Of a DNA stretch of 21,721 nucleotides, positions 1 to 6,220 are shown piece by piece. Both the position numbers and the translations under genes were made by a program. The stretch spans positions 1 through 21,721 of the forward strand of contig DUHF01000317.1 of the NCBI GenBank assembly GCA_013331015.1. The letters are read 5' to 3'. The notes under the pieces are model-generated. The model made no database searches, had not been told where the DNA came from, and saw only the letters and a program-made list of their open reading frames with translations. Position 1 is the first letter of the stretch. Every line of letters starts with the position of its first letter. This DNA is from Methanoregula sp. (lineage in GTDB: Archaea; Halobacteriota; Methanomicrobia; Methanomicrobiales; Methanospirillaceae).

Positions 1-319
1 TGTACGTGTCGATCCAGCGCCGGAAAACGACGATATCCCCCCGCTCGTACCTCTTTGAAAGGGAATATGCCCATTCCGAGACGATGAAGGACTCTTCCAT
101 GTACCCGGACTGGTAGAGTTCCTCGCACAGGAAAAAGATCTCAGCCTTTGGCCGGTCTTTTACCTCTTTCCAGTATTTCTTCGCCATTTGTATGACCGGG
201 GCCGTCTTTGTGCCATAGCACCGGATATCTTCTTTGAAGTACCGCTTCGAACTCTCCCGTATTGCCGGGTCGGCCATTCCTTCGAGTTCCTCCCGTATCT
301 GTGCGATGACCGGGTCCAT
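1..319 (-). CDS. DNA alkylation repair enzyme, AlkD-like (partial, N-terminal part)
   Basis: The reverse strand reads as an open frame from the ATG at 319 through the window edge, about 106 codons, so the C-terminus is missing. The start (MDPVIAQIREELEGMADPA) and the stretches KRYFKEDIRCYGTKTAP and AEIFFLCEELYQSGYMEES match the N-terminal HEAT-like helices of the AlkD / DNA alkylation repair family. These are DNA glycosylases that remove N3- and N7-alkylated purines without flipping the base. In this subfamily the conserved YG(T/V)KT region lines the DNA-binding groove. The catalytic Trp/Asp/Arg residues of the family would lie mostly in the missing part, so activity cannot be judged. It is divergent from the nitroreductase at 397 across a 77-bp gap. 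An AT-rich TATA-like stretch at 344-353 is placed for a leaderless start at 319. The family call is firm; catalytic competence is unknown. Confidence 0.8.
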   Translation of the reverse strand, partial: MDPVIAQIREELEGMADPAIRESSKRYFKEDIRCYGTKTAPVIQMAKKYWKEVKDRPKAEIFFLCEELYQSGYMEESFIVSEWAYSLSKRYERGDIVVFRRWIDTY

Positions 320-343
320 ATTTCAGCGTGGGTGGCAATGGGT

Positions 344-355
344 GATAAAAAATAC
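344..355. promoter_or_regulatory. AT-rich TATA-like element between alkD-like gene and nitroreductase
   Basis: The sequence GATAAAAAATAC sits in the 77-bp divergent gap. Read on the minus strand it lies about 25-35 nt upstream of the alkylation repair start at 319, as expected for a leaderless archaeal promoter. Read on the plus strand it would place transcription near 375, just ahead of the GGTGA/GGAG stretch at 373-382. Which gene it serves is inference. Confidence 0.35.
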
Positions 356-396
356 GGTATGCGGGGGGTGAAGGTGAAGGAGTAAAGATTCCATCT

Positions 397-1248
397 ATGA
401 ACAACCAGAATATTACAGGTACCATGACCACGATACTTGTCAACCAGGAACTCTGCACCCGGTGCGGGATCTGCGCAAACGTCTGCGCTGCAGCGTTCGG
501 GATGGGAATCATCGATCACCCTGACGAGAACACCCTGCCGGCCGTATCCCCGGCAAAGGCCGGCCTGTGCATCCGGTGCGGCCACTGCGAGGCACACTGC
601 CCGACACAGGCACTCCTCCTGAACGATCGCCCGGACGAGAAGGTGCGCCTGCCCTCCACGGCAATCGCGCCGGAAGATCTCGGCTGGTACCTGCGGAAAC
701 GCCGGTCTGTCCGGCATTATTCGAAAGAACCAGTCCCGAAGGAGATCATCCTTGAACTTCTTGATATCGCGAGATACGCGGCATCGGGGTGCAATGGGCA
801 GCCGGTGGAATGGATTGTCATCCATGACAAGGAAAAGGTGCACCGGGTTGCTGAACTGACCATCGACTGGATGCGGACGCTTCTGAACACCGGTCACCCA
901 ATGAGCGCTTTTGTCCCGGGTCTTATCGCGGCATGGGACGGCGGCAACGACGTCATCTGCCGCAATGCACCGCACCTCCTCGTGGCAATAATTCCGGAGG
1001 GCAACCCGATTGCAGCCTTTGACGGGATTATTGCCCTGACACACTTCGATCTCGCGGCACCGGCCCATGGTGTCGGCACCTGCTGGGCAGGGTTCGTCGC
1101 CGGAGCGGCACGCGAATTTCCACCACTCCTGATGGAGCTGGGGATTCCGGAAGGACGGACCATCTCATATGCCATGATGTTCGGGCACCCCCGGTATAAA
1201 ATCCACGGCCTCCCGCGCCGCAAACCCCTGCAGGTGACGTGGAAGTAA
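397..1248 (+). CDS. Ferredoxin-nitroreductase fusion (2x[4Fe-4S] + FMN nitroreductase domain)
   Basis: This 283-residue flavoprotein combines an N-terminal bacterial-type ferredoxin domain with a nitroreductase domain. Two cluster motifs are visible: C20-x2-C23-x2-C26-x3-C30 and C58-x2-C61-x2-C64-x3-C68-P, fitting two [4Fe-4S] clusters. From about residue 95 the RRSVRHYSKEPVP segment is the typical FMN-phosphate-binding start of the nitroreductase fold, followed by ARYAASGCNGQPVEW and the C-terminal FGHPRYK. Such fusions are common in anaerobic archaea and clostridia and are thought to pass electrons from ferredoxin-like clusters to FMN; the physiological substrate is usually unknown. The start could be ATG 397 (GGAG at 379-382, 14 nt away) or ATG 424 (MTTILVNQ, the usual family start); the cluster domain is intact either way. 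It converges on the cupin gene. Domain assignment is secure, substrate is not. Confidence 0.9.
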   Translation: MNNQNITGTMTTILVNQELCTRCGICANVCAAAFGMGIIDHPDENTLPAVSPAKAGLCIRCGHCEAHCPTQALLLNDRPDEKVRLPSTAIAPEDLGWYLRKRRSVRHYSKEPVPKEIILELLDIARYAASGCNGQPVEWIVIHDKEKVHRVAELTIDWMRTLLNTGHPMSAFVPGLIAAWDGGNDVICRNAPHLLVAIIPEGNPIAAFDGIIALTHFDLAAPAHGVGTCWAGFVAGAAREFPPLLMELGIPEGRTISYAMMFGHPRYKIHGLPRRKPLQVTWK

Positions 1249-1286
1249 GGGAGCTGTGAACGCTTCGGGCACGCAACCTGACGTGA

Positions 1287-1661
1287 TTATCCGCAGGGCG
1301 TCGTGTCCCGCCCGTTCTTTCCCGGCAGGAGCGGGACGGTGCAGATCATCCTCAGCATCCCCTTCCCGGTATTGGTGATCTGGTGGTTCTCACAGGGCAT
1401 CAGCAGGAGAGCATCGCCAGCTTGGATACGCTGCTCGCCGCCGTCTGTCTTCAGCACCCCTTCCCCTTCGAGGAAGTACATCAGGTGCTCCTCTTTGTGA
1501 CCGTGGAACGAGGTGCACCCACCCGGGGCAAACTCCATCAGCCGGAGGGCATATCGCGGGCATCCGTCGTCGGCGGTGAGGAGGAACCGTGCCTGAAAAC
1601 CGGAAAACCCGGGCTTTGTGATCGGTTCGGGTTTCACATCGGACGCGTGTTTGAGGATCAT
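1287..1661 (-). CDS. Small single-domain cupin protein
   Basis: This 124-residue protein is a single cupin barrel. Motif 1 is FAPGGCTSFHGHKEEHLMYFLEGEG, with H53, H55 and E57/E58 (and H59) as likely metal ligands. Motif 2 is GDALLLMPCENHQITN, with H93 as the remaining ligand. Small cupins of this type bind a divalent metal and act as isomerases, dioxygenases or ligand-binding proteins; nothing here shows which. The end (PLLPGKNGRDTTPCG) has no recognisable motif. It is convergent with the nitroreductase (39 bp apart) and divergent from the M3 peptidase across 132 bp. No clear Shine-Dalgarno precedes the ATG, so a leaderless or short-leader transcript is possible. Confidence 0.85.
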   Translation of the reverse strand: MILKHASDVKPEPITKPGFSGFQARFLLTADDGCPRYALRLMEFAPGGCTSFHGHKEEHLMYFLEGEGVLKTDGGEQRIQAGDALLLMPCENHQITNTGKGMLRMICTVPLLPGKNGRDTTPCG

Positions 1662-1695
1662 ATAACGAGGTGTACGTGGAGAAGGGGAATAATTC

Positions 1696-1714
1696 TTCGG
1701 AAATGATTACCGAA
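1696..1714. repeat. Short inverted repeat in cupin/M3 peptidase divergent gap
   Basis: TTCGG at 1696-1700 is mirrored by CCGAA at 1710-1714, with a 9-nt AT-rich spacer, inside the 132-bp gap between the cupin (minus) and the peptidase (plus). The spacing would suit a dimeric regulator site or a small hairpin. The arms are only 5 bp, so chance is a real alternative. Confidence 0.3.
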
Positions 1715-1793
1715 ACGGACCTGAAAAGCAGGGAGGGGGTCAGCACAATCCGGTACCCTGCATGGATCATTACGATTAACCTCTCCCGCACCT

Positions 1794-3890
1794 ATGGTGT
1801 ATCACGGAACCCTCATGTCCCTCGTAACCCATTCCCCCAGTCTCCTCGCCGCTTTGCTCCTGATCGTCCTCTTCGTGACCATTTCGGGCTGCGTGCAGGA
1901 AGGAGCAGCACCGGAACCTGCCTCCGCCCCTGCTGCACCCGCGGCCCTGATCCGGGCAGACTACCAGCCCGGCGAGATAACGAAACTTGCCGGAGCAGCG
2001 CAGGAGCAGGCCAACGCCTCGCTCACCGCGATCGCTGCCCTCCCGCCAGAGAAGCGCACGTTCGAAAATACCGTGCTCGCCTTCGACACGGCGATGACCG
2101 ATTACTCTGACGCCATCTACCCGCTCATCTTCATGGGGTATATCCATCCCGACAAGGAGATTACTCGTGAGGGAATGGAAGCCGAGGAGTCTTCCGCGGT
2201 CTTCACAAACGACATCTACACCCGCCGGGACCTGTATAATGCCCTCAAAGACGGCACCCCGACGACCCCTGAAGAGACACGCCTCTATGATATCACGATC
2301 CGCGATTTTACCAAAAACGGGATGAATCTCCCCGACGACCGGCTCGCCAAAGTCCGGCAGATGAACGACGAACTGAGCGTTCTTGAGTCCCGGTTCTCGG
2401 CAAACCTCAACAACGAGGATACCGTCCTCATCTTCACAAAAACGGATCTGGCCGGTGTCCCGGCAGAGACCATTGCAGCGTTTGCAAAGAACCCTGACGG
2501 AACATACCGGGTGACAACCAAGTATCCTGACTATGTTGCCGTGATGGAGTACGCCGACAGAAGCGCCACCCGGCAGGCAATGTTCATGGCATACAATAAC
2601 CGCCAGGCGGAGACGAACACCCCGCTCCTCGAACAGGCGATAATCCTCCGGCAGTCGATTGCCCACGAACTCGGGTACCCGACCTGGGCAGACTACAAGA
2701 TCGACGGGAGGATGGCAAAGAACAGCAGGAACGTGATGGACTTTGTCGACACCCTGAAAGCACCCATCCGGGAGAATGTCCGGGCCGAGAATGTTCTATT
2801 GCTCCGGATGAAGCAGGATATGGATCCCTCTGCCACCGCACTCGACCCGTGGGATGTCTCCTACCTGCAGGAGAAGCTTGTCCGGGAGCAGTACTCGTAT
2901 GATCCCAATGTTGTCAAGGAGTACTTCCCCGTGGATACGACCATCCGGGGCATCTTCGGGGTGTACGGGAATCTCTTTGGCATCACCTTTGAGGAGGTGA
3001 AGGGTGCGAAGGTCTGGTCGGAGGGTGTCCAGCTCTTCCGCGTGAAGAACACCTCAGACGGGGCCACGGTCGGCTACCTGTACCTTGACCTCTACCCCCG
3101 GGAAGGGAAGTTCGGGCATTTTGCTGCCTTCCCGCTCATCACCGGGAGGATGAAGGACGGCACACGCTCGACCCCGGTCATGGCAATTGTGGGGAACTTC
3201 CCGGCACCCGCGGACGGCAAACCCGGTCTTTTGACGATGTACGACATCGAGACGGTCTTCCATGAGGGCGGGCATGCCATGCACTTCCTGCTCACCACGG
3301 CCCCGTACGGAACGCTTGCCGGGTTCAACACTGAACACGACTTTGTCGAGACCCCTTCCCAGTCCCTCGAGGAATGGGCATGGGACCCGGTTGTCCTCTC
3401 CTCCCTCTCGGGCCATTACACGAACTCTTCGCAGAAGATCCCGCCGGAACTCCAGGGCCGGGTCATCGCGGCACGGGATGCCGGTGCCGGGCACTTTTAT
3501 GGCCGGTTACTGGCAAACACCATCGTGGACATGGAGTACCATACGGCTGACGGGCCGGTCGATGTCACGAACGTATCCCTCCTGATTTATTCCGAGATGA
3601 CCGGCATCCCGCAGCCGGAAGGCATCCACCACCCCGCGTCTTTTAGCCATCTCATGGGCGGGTACGATGCCGGGTACTACGGGTACCTCTGGTCGAAGGT
3701 CTATGCCCTCGACATTGCCGGGGAGTTCAGGAAGGATGGGATGACCAACCAGACCACCGGGATGCGGTACCGGCAGGAGATCCTCAGCCAGGGCAATATG
3801 CAGGACGGCGGCGTGCTCCTGCTCAATTTCCTCGGCCGTGAACCGGGGCCCGGTGCGTTCTACGAGCGCCTCGGGATCCGGCAGGGATGA
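1794..3890 (+). CDS. M3-family zinc metallopeptidase (thimet oligopeptidase / Dcp-like), exported lipoprotein
   Basis: This 698-residue protein is a full-length M3 oligopeptidase. The zinc signature FHEGGHAMHF gives H490, E491 and H494 (HExxH), and E519 in FVETPSQ is the third zinc ligand about 25 residues later. The C-terminal GGYDAGYYGYLWSKVYALDI is a family hallmark that shapes the substrate site. Unlike cytosolic relatives it has an N-terminal signal: a hydrophobic run after Met8, then a lipobox ISGC with C33, followed by an Ala/Pro-rich linker. It should therefore be tethered outside the membrane and trim short peptides. The start may be ATG 1794 or ATG 1815 (Met8); the latter gives a more typical 25-residue signal, and neither has a strong ribosome binding site. 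The Rieske gene follows after 12 nt, so cotranscription is likely. Confidence 0.93.
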   Translation: MVYHGTLMSLVTHSPSLLAALLLIVLFVTISGCVQEGAAPEPASAPAAPAALIRADYQPGEITKLAGAAQEQANASLTAIAALPPEKRTFENTVLAFDTAMTDYSDAIYPLIFMGYIHPDKEITREGMEAEESSAVFTNDIYTRRDLYNALKDGTPTTPEETRLYDITIRDFTKNGMNLPDDRLAKVRQMNDELSVLESRFSANLNNEDTVLIFTKTDLAGVPAETIAAFAKNPDGTYRVTTKYPDYVAVMEYADRSATRQAMFMAYNNRQAETNTPLLEQAIILRQSIAHELGYPTWADYKIDGRMAKNSRNVMDFVDTLKAPIRENVRAENVLLLRMKQDMDPSATALDPWDVSYLQEKLVREQYSYDPNVVKEYFPVDTTIRGIFGVYGNLFGITFEEVKGAKVWSEGVQLFRVKNTSDGATVGYLYLDLYPREGKFGHFAAFPLITGRMKDGTRSTPVMAIVGNFPAPADGKPGLLTMYDIETVFHEGGHAMHFLLTTAPYGTLAGFNTEHDFVETPSQSLEEWAWDPVVLSSLSGHYTNSSQKIPPELQGRVIAARDAGAGHFYGRLLANTIVDMEYHTADGPVDVTNVSLLIYSEMTGIPQPEGIHHPASFSHLMGGYDAGYYGYLWSKVYALDIAGEFRKDGMTNQTTGMRYRQEILSQGNMQDGGVLLLNFLGREPGPGAFYERLGIRQG

Positions 3891-3902
3891 GAGGGAATTC
3901 CG

Positions 3903-4256
3903 GTGACCGGGTACTGTGAGGCCGCAAACGTCTCCGATCTCGCGGACGGCGCCCTCTTCAGGGGGACCGTCTGCGGCAGGGAGATCCTCCTTGCACGGGC
4001 CGGCGGGCAGTTCTATGCCACCGATCCCCTCTGTCCCCACTTGCAGGCCGATCTCTCTCTCGGGAGTCTGCACGGCACGATCCTTACCTGCCCGCTCCAC
4101 AATTCGCAGTTCGATCTCAGGGACGGGCATGTTGTCCGGTGGACAGATCTTTCCGGAACCGTCCTGACCTATGATAAAAAGGCACACCCGTCCCGGCCCC
4201 TGAGGTGCTACCCGGTGAAAACTGAGGGCGGCCGGTTCTATATCCTGCTTCCCTGA
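3903..4256 (+). CDS. Rieske-type [2Fe-2S] ferredoxin
   Basis: This 117-residue protein starts at GTG. The Rieske cluster ligands are clear: C44-P-H46 in DPLCPHLQADL and C63-P-L-H66 in LTCPLHNSQFDL, followed by the usual RDG turn. The rest matches the single-domain Rieske ferredoxins related to the NirD and dioxygenase-ferredoxin branch, which are soluble one-electron carriers. No membrane anchor is present. It begins 12 nt after the M3 peptidase stop and is probably read from the same transcript, although no functional link between a peptidase and an electron carrier is obvious. Its partner oxidoreductase is not in the window. Confidence 0.88.
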   Translation: MTGYCEAANVSDLADGALFRGTVCGREILLARAGGQFYATDPLCPHLQADLSLGSLHGTILTCPLHNSQFDLRDGHVVRWTDLSGTVLTYDKKAHPSRPLRCYPVKTEGGRFYILLP

Positions 4257-4298
4257 AACAGCGGCAAAATGGTCGCCCGTCCCTGGGGCGGGGATGGA

Positions 4299-4304
4299 TT
4301 TATA
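4299..4304 (+). promoter_or_regulatory. TATA box for CPBP protease gene
   Basis: TTTATA at 4299-4304 lies about 27 nt upstream of the ATG at 4329. That is the spacing expected for a leaderless archaeal transcript and is the reason for preferring ATG 4329 over the in-frame ATG at 4269. Confidence 0.55.
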
Positions 4305-4328
4305 CCCTCGCATGCCAGCAGGGAATAT

Positions 4329-5186
4329 ATGGACGATACCCATACCCCCTCTCCGGGAACGGACCCGAAGAAGACCGTTCTCACCTTTCTCATCCTGACC
4401 GTCTTCTTCTCGGGGATATTCTGGTACCTGACCGCAACAACCCCGCTGGTAAAAGAGAACGCGGTCATCCTGACCGTTTACGCGGTGGGTGCCATGTGGG
4501 GACCCACGGTTGCCGCGGTTGCGACCCGGCTCATCTTCCAGAGGAACCTCAGCGGGTTTGGTCTTGGCCCTGGCAACCCGAAATGGGTTGCTGTTGGAAT
4601 CCTCCTTCCGGTAGCGGCCGGCCTTGTCATGTTCGGCACCGCGTGGCTGACCGGCATCGCCCCGTTCAGCACCGAAGGAGCGGGAAGCGTGTTCTCGGTC
4701 GCGTTCATCCCCGTCTTCTTCTCTGCCATTGCCTTCAACCTCTTTGCCGCTGCGGGCGAGGAGTTCGGCTGGCGGGGTTTCCTTGTCCCGGAACTTGCGC
4801 GGTTCATGGGGTTTACAGAACTTGCACTCATATCGGCGGCTATCTGGACAGCCTGGCACTTCCCGATGATCCTCTTTGGCTCCTATCACGGGGCCGGCTC
4901 GATCTGGTACTCGCTTGCGGTCTTCATCCCTTCGGTTATGGGTGCGGGCATCATCCTTGCATGGCTCCGGCTTGCCTCAGGGAGTGTCTGGGTTGCCATC
5001 CTCTTCCACGGGTTCTGGAACTACTTCATCCAGCAGTTCTACCCGCTGCTGACTACGACAACCGAATCAGGGCAGGCGATGCTGGGCGAGTTCGGGTGGT
5101 TTTGCGCGGTCTTCTACGTGGCCCTTGCGCTGGTCTTCTGGCACTTCCGGGACCGGCTCCCAACACTGCCGGCCGATCGCGTTTGA
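4329..5186 (+). CDS. CPBP family intramembrane glutamic/metallo-protease (Abi/CAAX-like)
   Basis: This 285-residue polytopic membrane protein carries all CPBP (Abi, PF02517-type) motifs. They are E144-E145-F-G-W-R149 in AAGEEFGWRGFLVPEL, H177 in TAWHFPMIL, and H227-G-F-W-N231 in LFHGFWNYF. These residues form the intramembrane active site in Rce1-like prenyl-protein proteases. In prokaryotes, family members are linked to CAAX-like processing, bacteriocin self-immunity or membrane-protein cleavage; the substrate here is unknown. About seven to eight hydrophobic segments are visible, starting with TVLTFLILTVFFSGIFWYL. An in-frame ATG at 4269 would add 20 residues, but a TATA box falls inside that extension, so 4329 is preferred. 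A T-run follows the stop. Confidence 0.9.
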   Translation: MDDTHTPSPGTDPKKTVLTFLILTVFFSGIFWYLTATTPLVKENAVILTVYAVGAMWGPTVAAVATRLIFQRNLSGFGLGPGNPKWVAVGILLPVAAGLVMFGTAWLTGIAPFSTEGAGSVFSVAFIPVFFSAIAFNLFAAAGEEFGWRGFLVPELARFMGFTELALISAAIWTAWHFPMILFGSYHGAGSIWYSLAVFIPSVMGAGIILAWLRLASGSVWVAILFHGFWNYFIQQFYPLLTTTTESGQAMLGEFGWFCAVFYVALALVFWHFRDRLPTLPADRV

Positions 5187-5250
5187 AAATTTTTTGGCAG
5201 GGGTCCGCGTGCGACAAAAAAATTTTTCCGGAATTTTTGTCCGGCCTGAA
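5187..5250 (+). terminator. T-rich termination region after CPBP protease
   Basis: A T6 run (5190-5195) starts 4 nt past the stop at 5186. A second T-rich block follows, with the small inverted repeat CCGGA/TCCGG flanking an ATTTTTG loop around 5228-5244. T-runs are the usual archaeal termination signal. Read on the minus strand, the same block could also stop the CARF-like gene. Confidence 0.45.
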
Positions 5251-5305
5251 GGGTCGTTTGGCACCCCCCCGCACAACCGCTCCGTCGTGAACATGCCCGA
5301 TTTTT

Positions 5306-5363
5306 TGTAACATCGGTATGCTACTGTAGCATGTACATGCTACTCGCGCATCGTTATGTTACA
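5306..5363. repeat. Nested palindromic element at the convergent 3' ends
   Basis: The outer arms TGTAACAT (5306-5313) and ATGTTACA (5356-5363) are exact reverse complements. Inside lies a perfect 18-bp palindrome, GTAGCATGTACATGCTAC (5326-5343). The preceding ATGCTAC (5318-5324) also pairs with GTAGCAT (5326-5332) across a single base. Thus ATGCTAC/GTAGCAT occurs three times in alternating orientation within one larger inverted repeat. The right outer arm overlaps the last codon(s) and stop of the CARF-like gene. It could fold as a cruciform or RNA structure, protect or terminate the convergent transcripts, or bind a protein. Confidence 0.75.
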
Positions 5364-6214
5364 CGCGGGTGTCCCGATTGGATCTGTGCGAGCCGAAAAG
5401 CAAGGCTGCCCGCGTCCGTGATCCGGTACAGGCTCCGCTTCCGGTCCGCGTCCGGGCCGGGGCATTCTTGGATCAGCCCCCCTGCCGCCATGGTCCTGAG
5501 GATGTTGGAGAAGGTGCCCTGCGACAGCTCGTGCTGCACAATGGTCACGCGTCCGGGCCTCCCCGCTGTGCCTGGGGTTCCTGCCCGTGTCTTTACCCCG
5601 CGTGTTCTCTTCGGCACGTACATCGCCGTCACCTGGTTGTAGAGGTACGAGCGGGACAGGCCGGTGACCGGATCCTCCATCGCCTTCTCCGGCCGCCTCG
5701 CTAGGGACTCGAGGACCCGGAGATAGTTTTTGTTTGCCGCAATGTTTGCGACCGTGATCCCCGGGACCCCGAACTCTGCCTGCTCTTCCCTTCCCCCCGG
5801 GCCCGGCAGGCTGTACCGGGTCTTCGCCCCAATCCAGAGCGAGAGGGAGAAGAAGGCCATGCAGAGGTCTTTTGGCCCGCCCGAGAGGTCGAACGTCAGG
5901 GTTGCGCCCGGGTGCTCCTCCAGGATTCTGATAAGAGCATCGCGGGCATTCTCCATGACGGGTGGGTTTACAAAGGCAAACGAGACCGGGATCTTCAGCG
6001 CCGCGGCATGGGCCCGGACCTTTGCGACGGCATTCCGTGTCCGCTCCCGTGCGGCCTGCACCGCTTTGTCTTCGCGGGAGCTGAAGGCATAAAATTGCTG
6101 GTCGGCGATAACGATCGTGCCGGTGATGTCGTCATGGTCGCGGAGGGCCCGGACGTACGCGGGGAAGATATCGGTTCCCGCGGTGATGATGTGGATGTGC
6201 TCCCGGGGTGGCAT
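5354..6214 (-). CDS. CARF-like domain / winged-helix DNA-binding protein (paralogue 1)
   Basis: This 286-residue protein has a Rossmann-like N-terminal domain (about 1-135). It shows a first strand HIHIITAG, a second strand TGTIVIAD, and the segment TLTFDLSGGPKDLCMAFFSLSLW with SGGPK at 111-115. That placement resembles the TGG(T/S)K nucleotide-binding motif of CARF domains such as Csa3 and Csm6. The C-terminal part, about 222-276, reads as a winged helix (VTIVQHELSQGTFSNILRTMAAGGLIQE then a SLYRITDAG wing). A basic linker (about 200-222) joins the two. This suggests a ligand-sensing transcription regulator. It aligns without gaps over its first 130 residues with the protein at 18256-19068 (about 36% identity by eye). 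Its start is 6 nt after the stop of the DUF2330-like membrane gene, with GGGAGG at 6227-6232, so the two form an operon. The CARF assignment is by motif only. Confidence 0.65.
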   Translation of the reverse strand: MPPREHIHIITAGTDIFPAYVRALRDHDDITGTIVIADQQFYAFSSREDKAVQAARERTRNAVAKVRAHAAALKIPVSFAFVNPPVMENARDALIRILEEHPGATLTFDLSGGPKDLCMAFFSLSLWIGAKTRYSLPGPGGREEQAEFGVPGITVANIAANKNYLRVLESLARRPEKAMEDPVTGLSRSYLYNQVTAMYVPKRTRGVKTRAGTPGTAGRPGRVTIVQHELSQGTFSNILRTMAAGGLIQECPGPDADRKRSLYRITDAGSLAFRLAQIQSGHPRVT

Positions 6215-6220
6215 GGCGGC

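Noticed and set aside
160..1068. Minus-strand frame of 302 codons
   Set aside because: It overlaps both the alkylation repair gene and the ferredoxin-nitroreductase gene, which have recognisable domains; the frame is Arg/Cys-rich with none.
4269..4328. N-terminal extension of the CPBP protease
   Set aside because: A TATA box lies within it (4299-4304) at leaderless distance from ATG 4329, and the extra residues are not like a membrane protein N-terminus.
3507..4889. Long antisense frame of 460 codons
   Set aside because: It lies opposite the end of the M3 peptidase, the Rieske gene and the CPBP protease, all with catalytic motifs. Its protein is Arg/Glu/Gly-rich without domain motifs, as expected for high-GC shadow frames.
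5187..5363. CRISPR repeat candidate near the CARF-like gene
   Set aside because: The alternating ATGCTAC units are only 7-18 bp, not regularly spaced with unique spacers, and no cas gene occurs. It is a compact palindrome, not an array.
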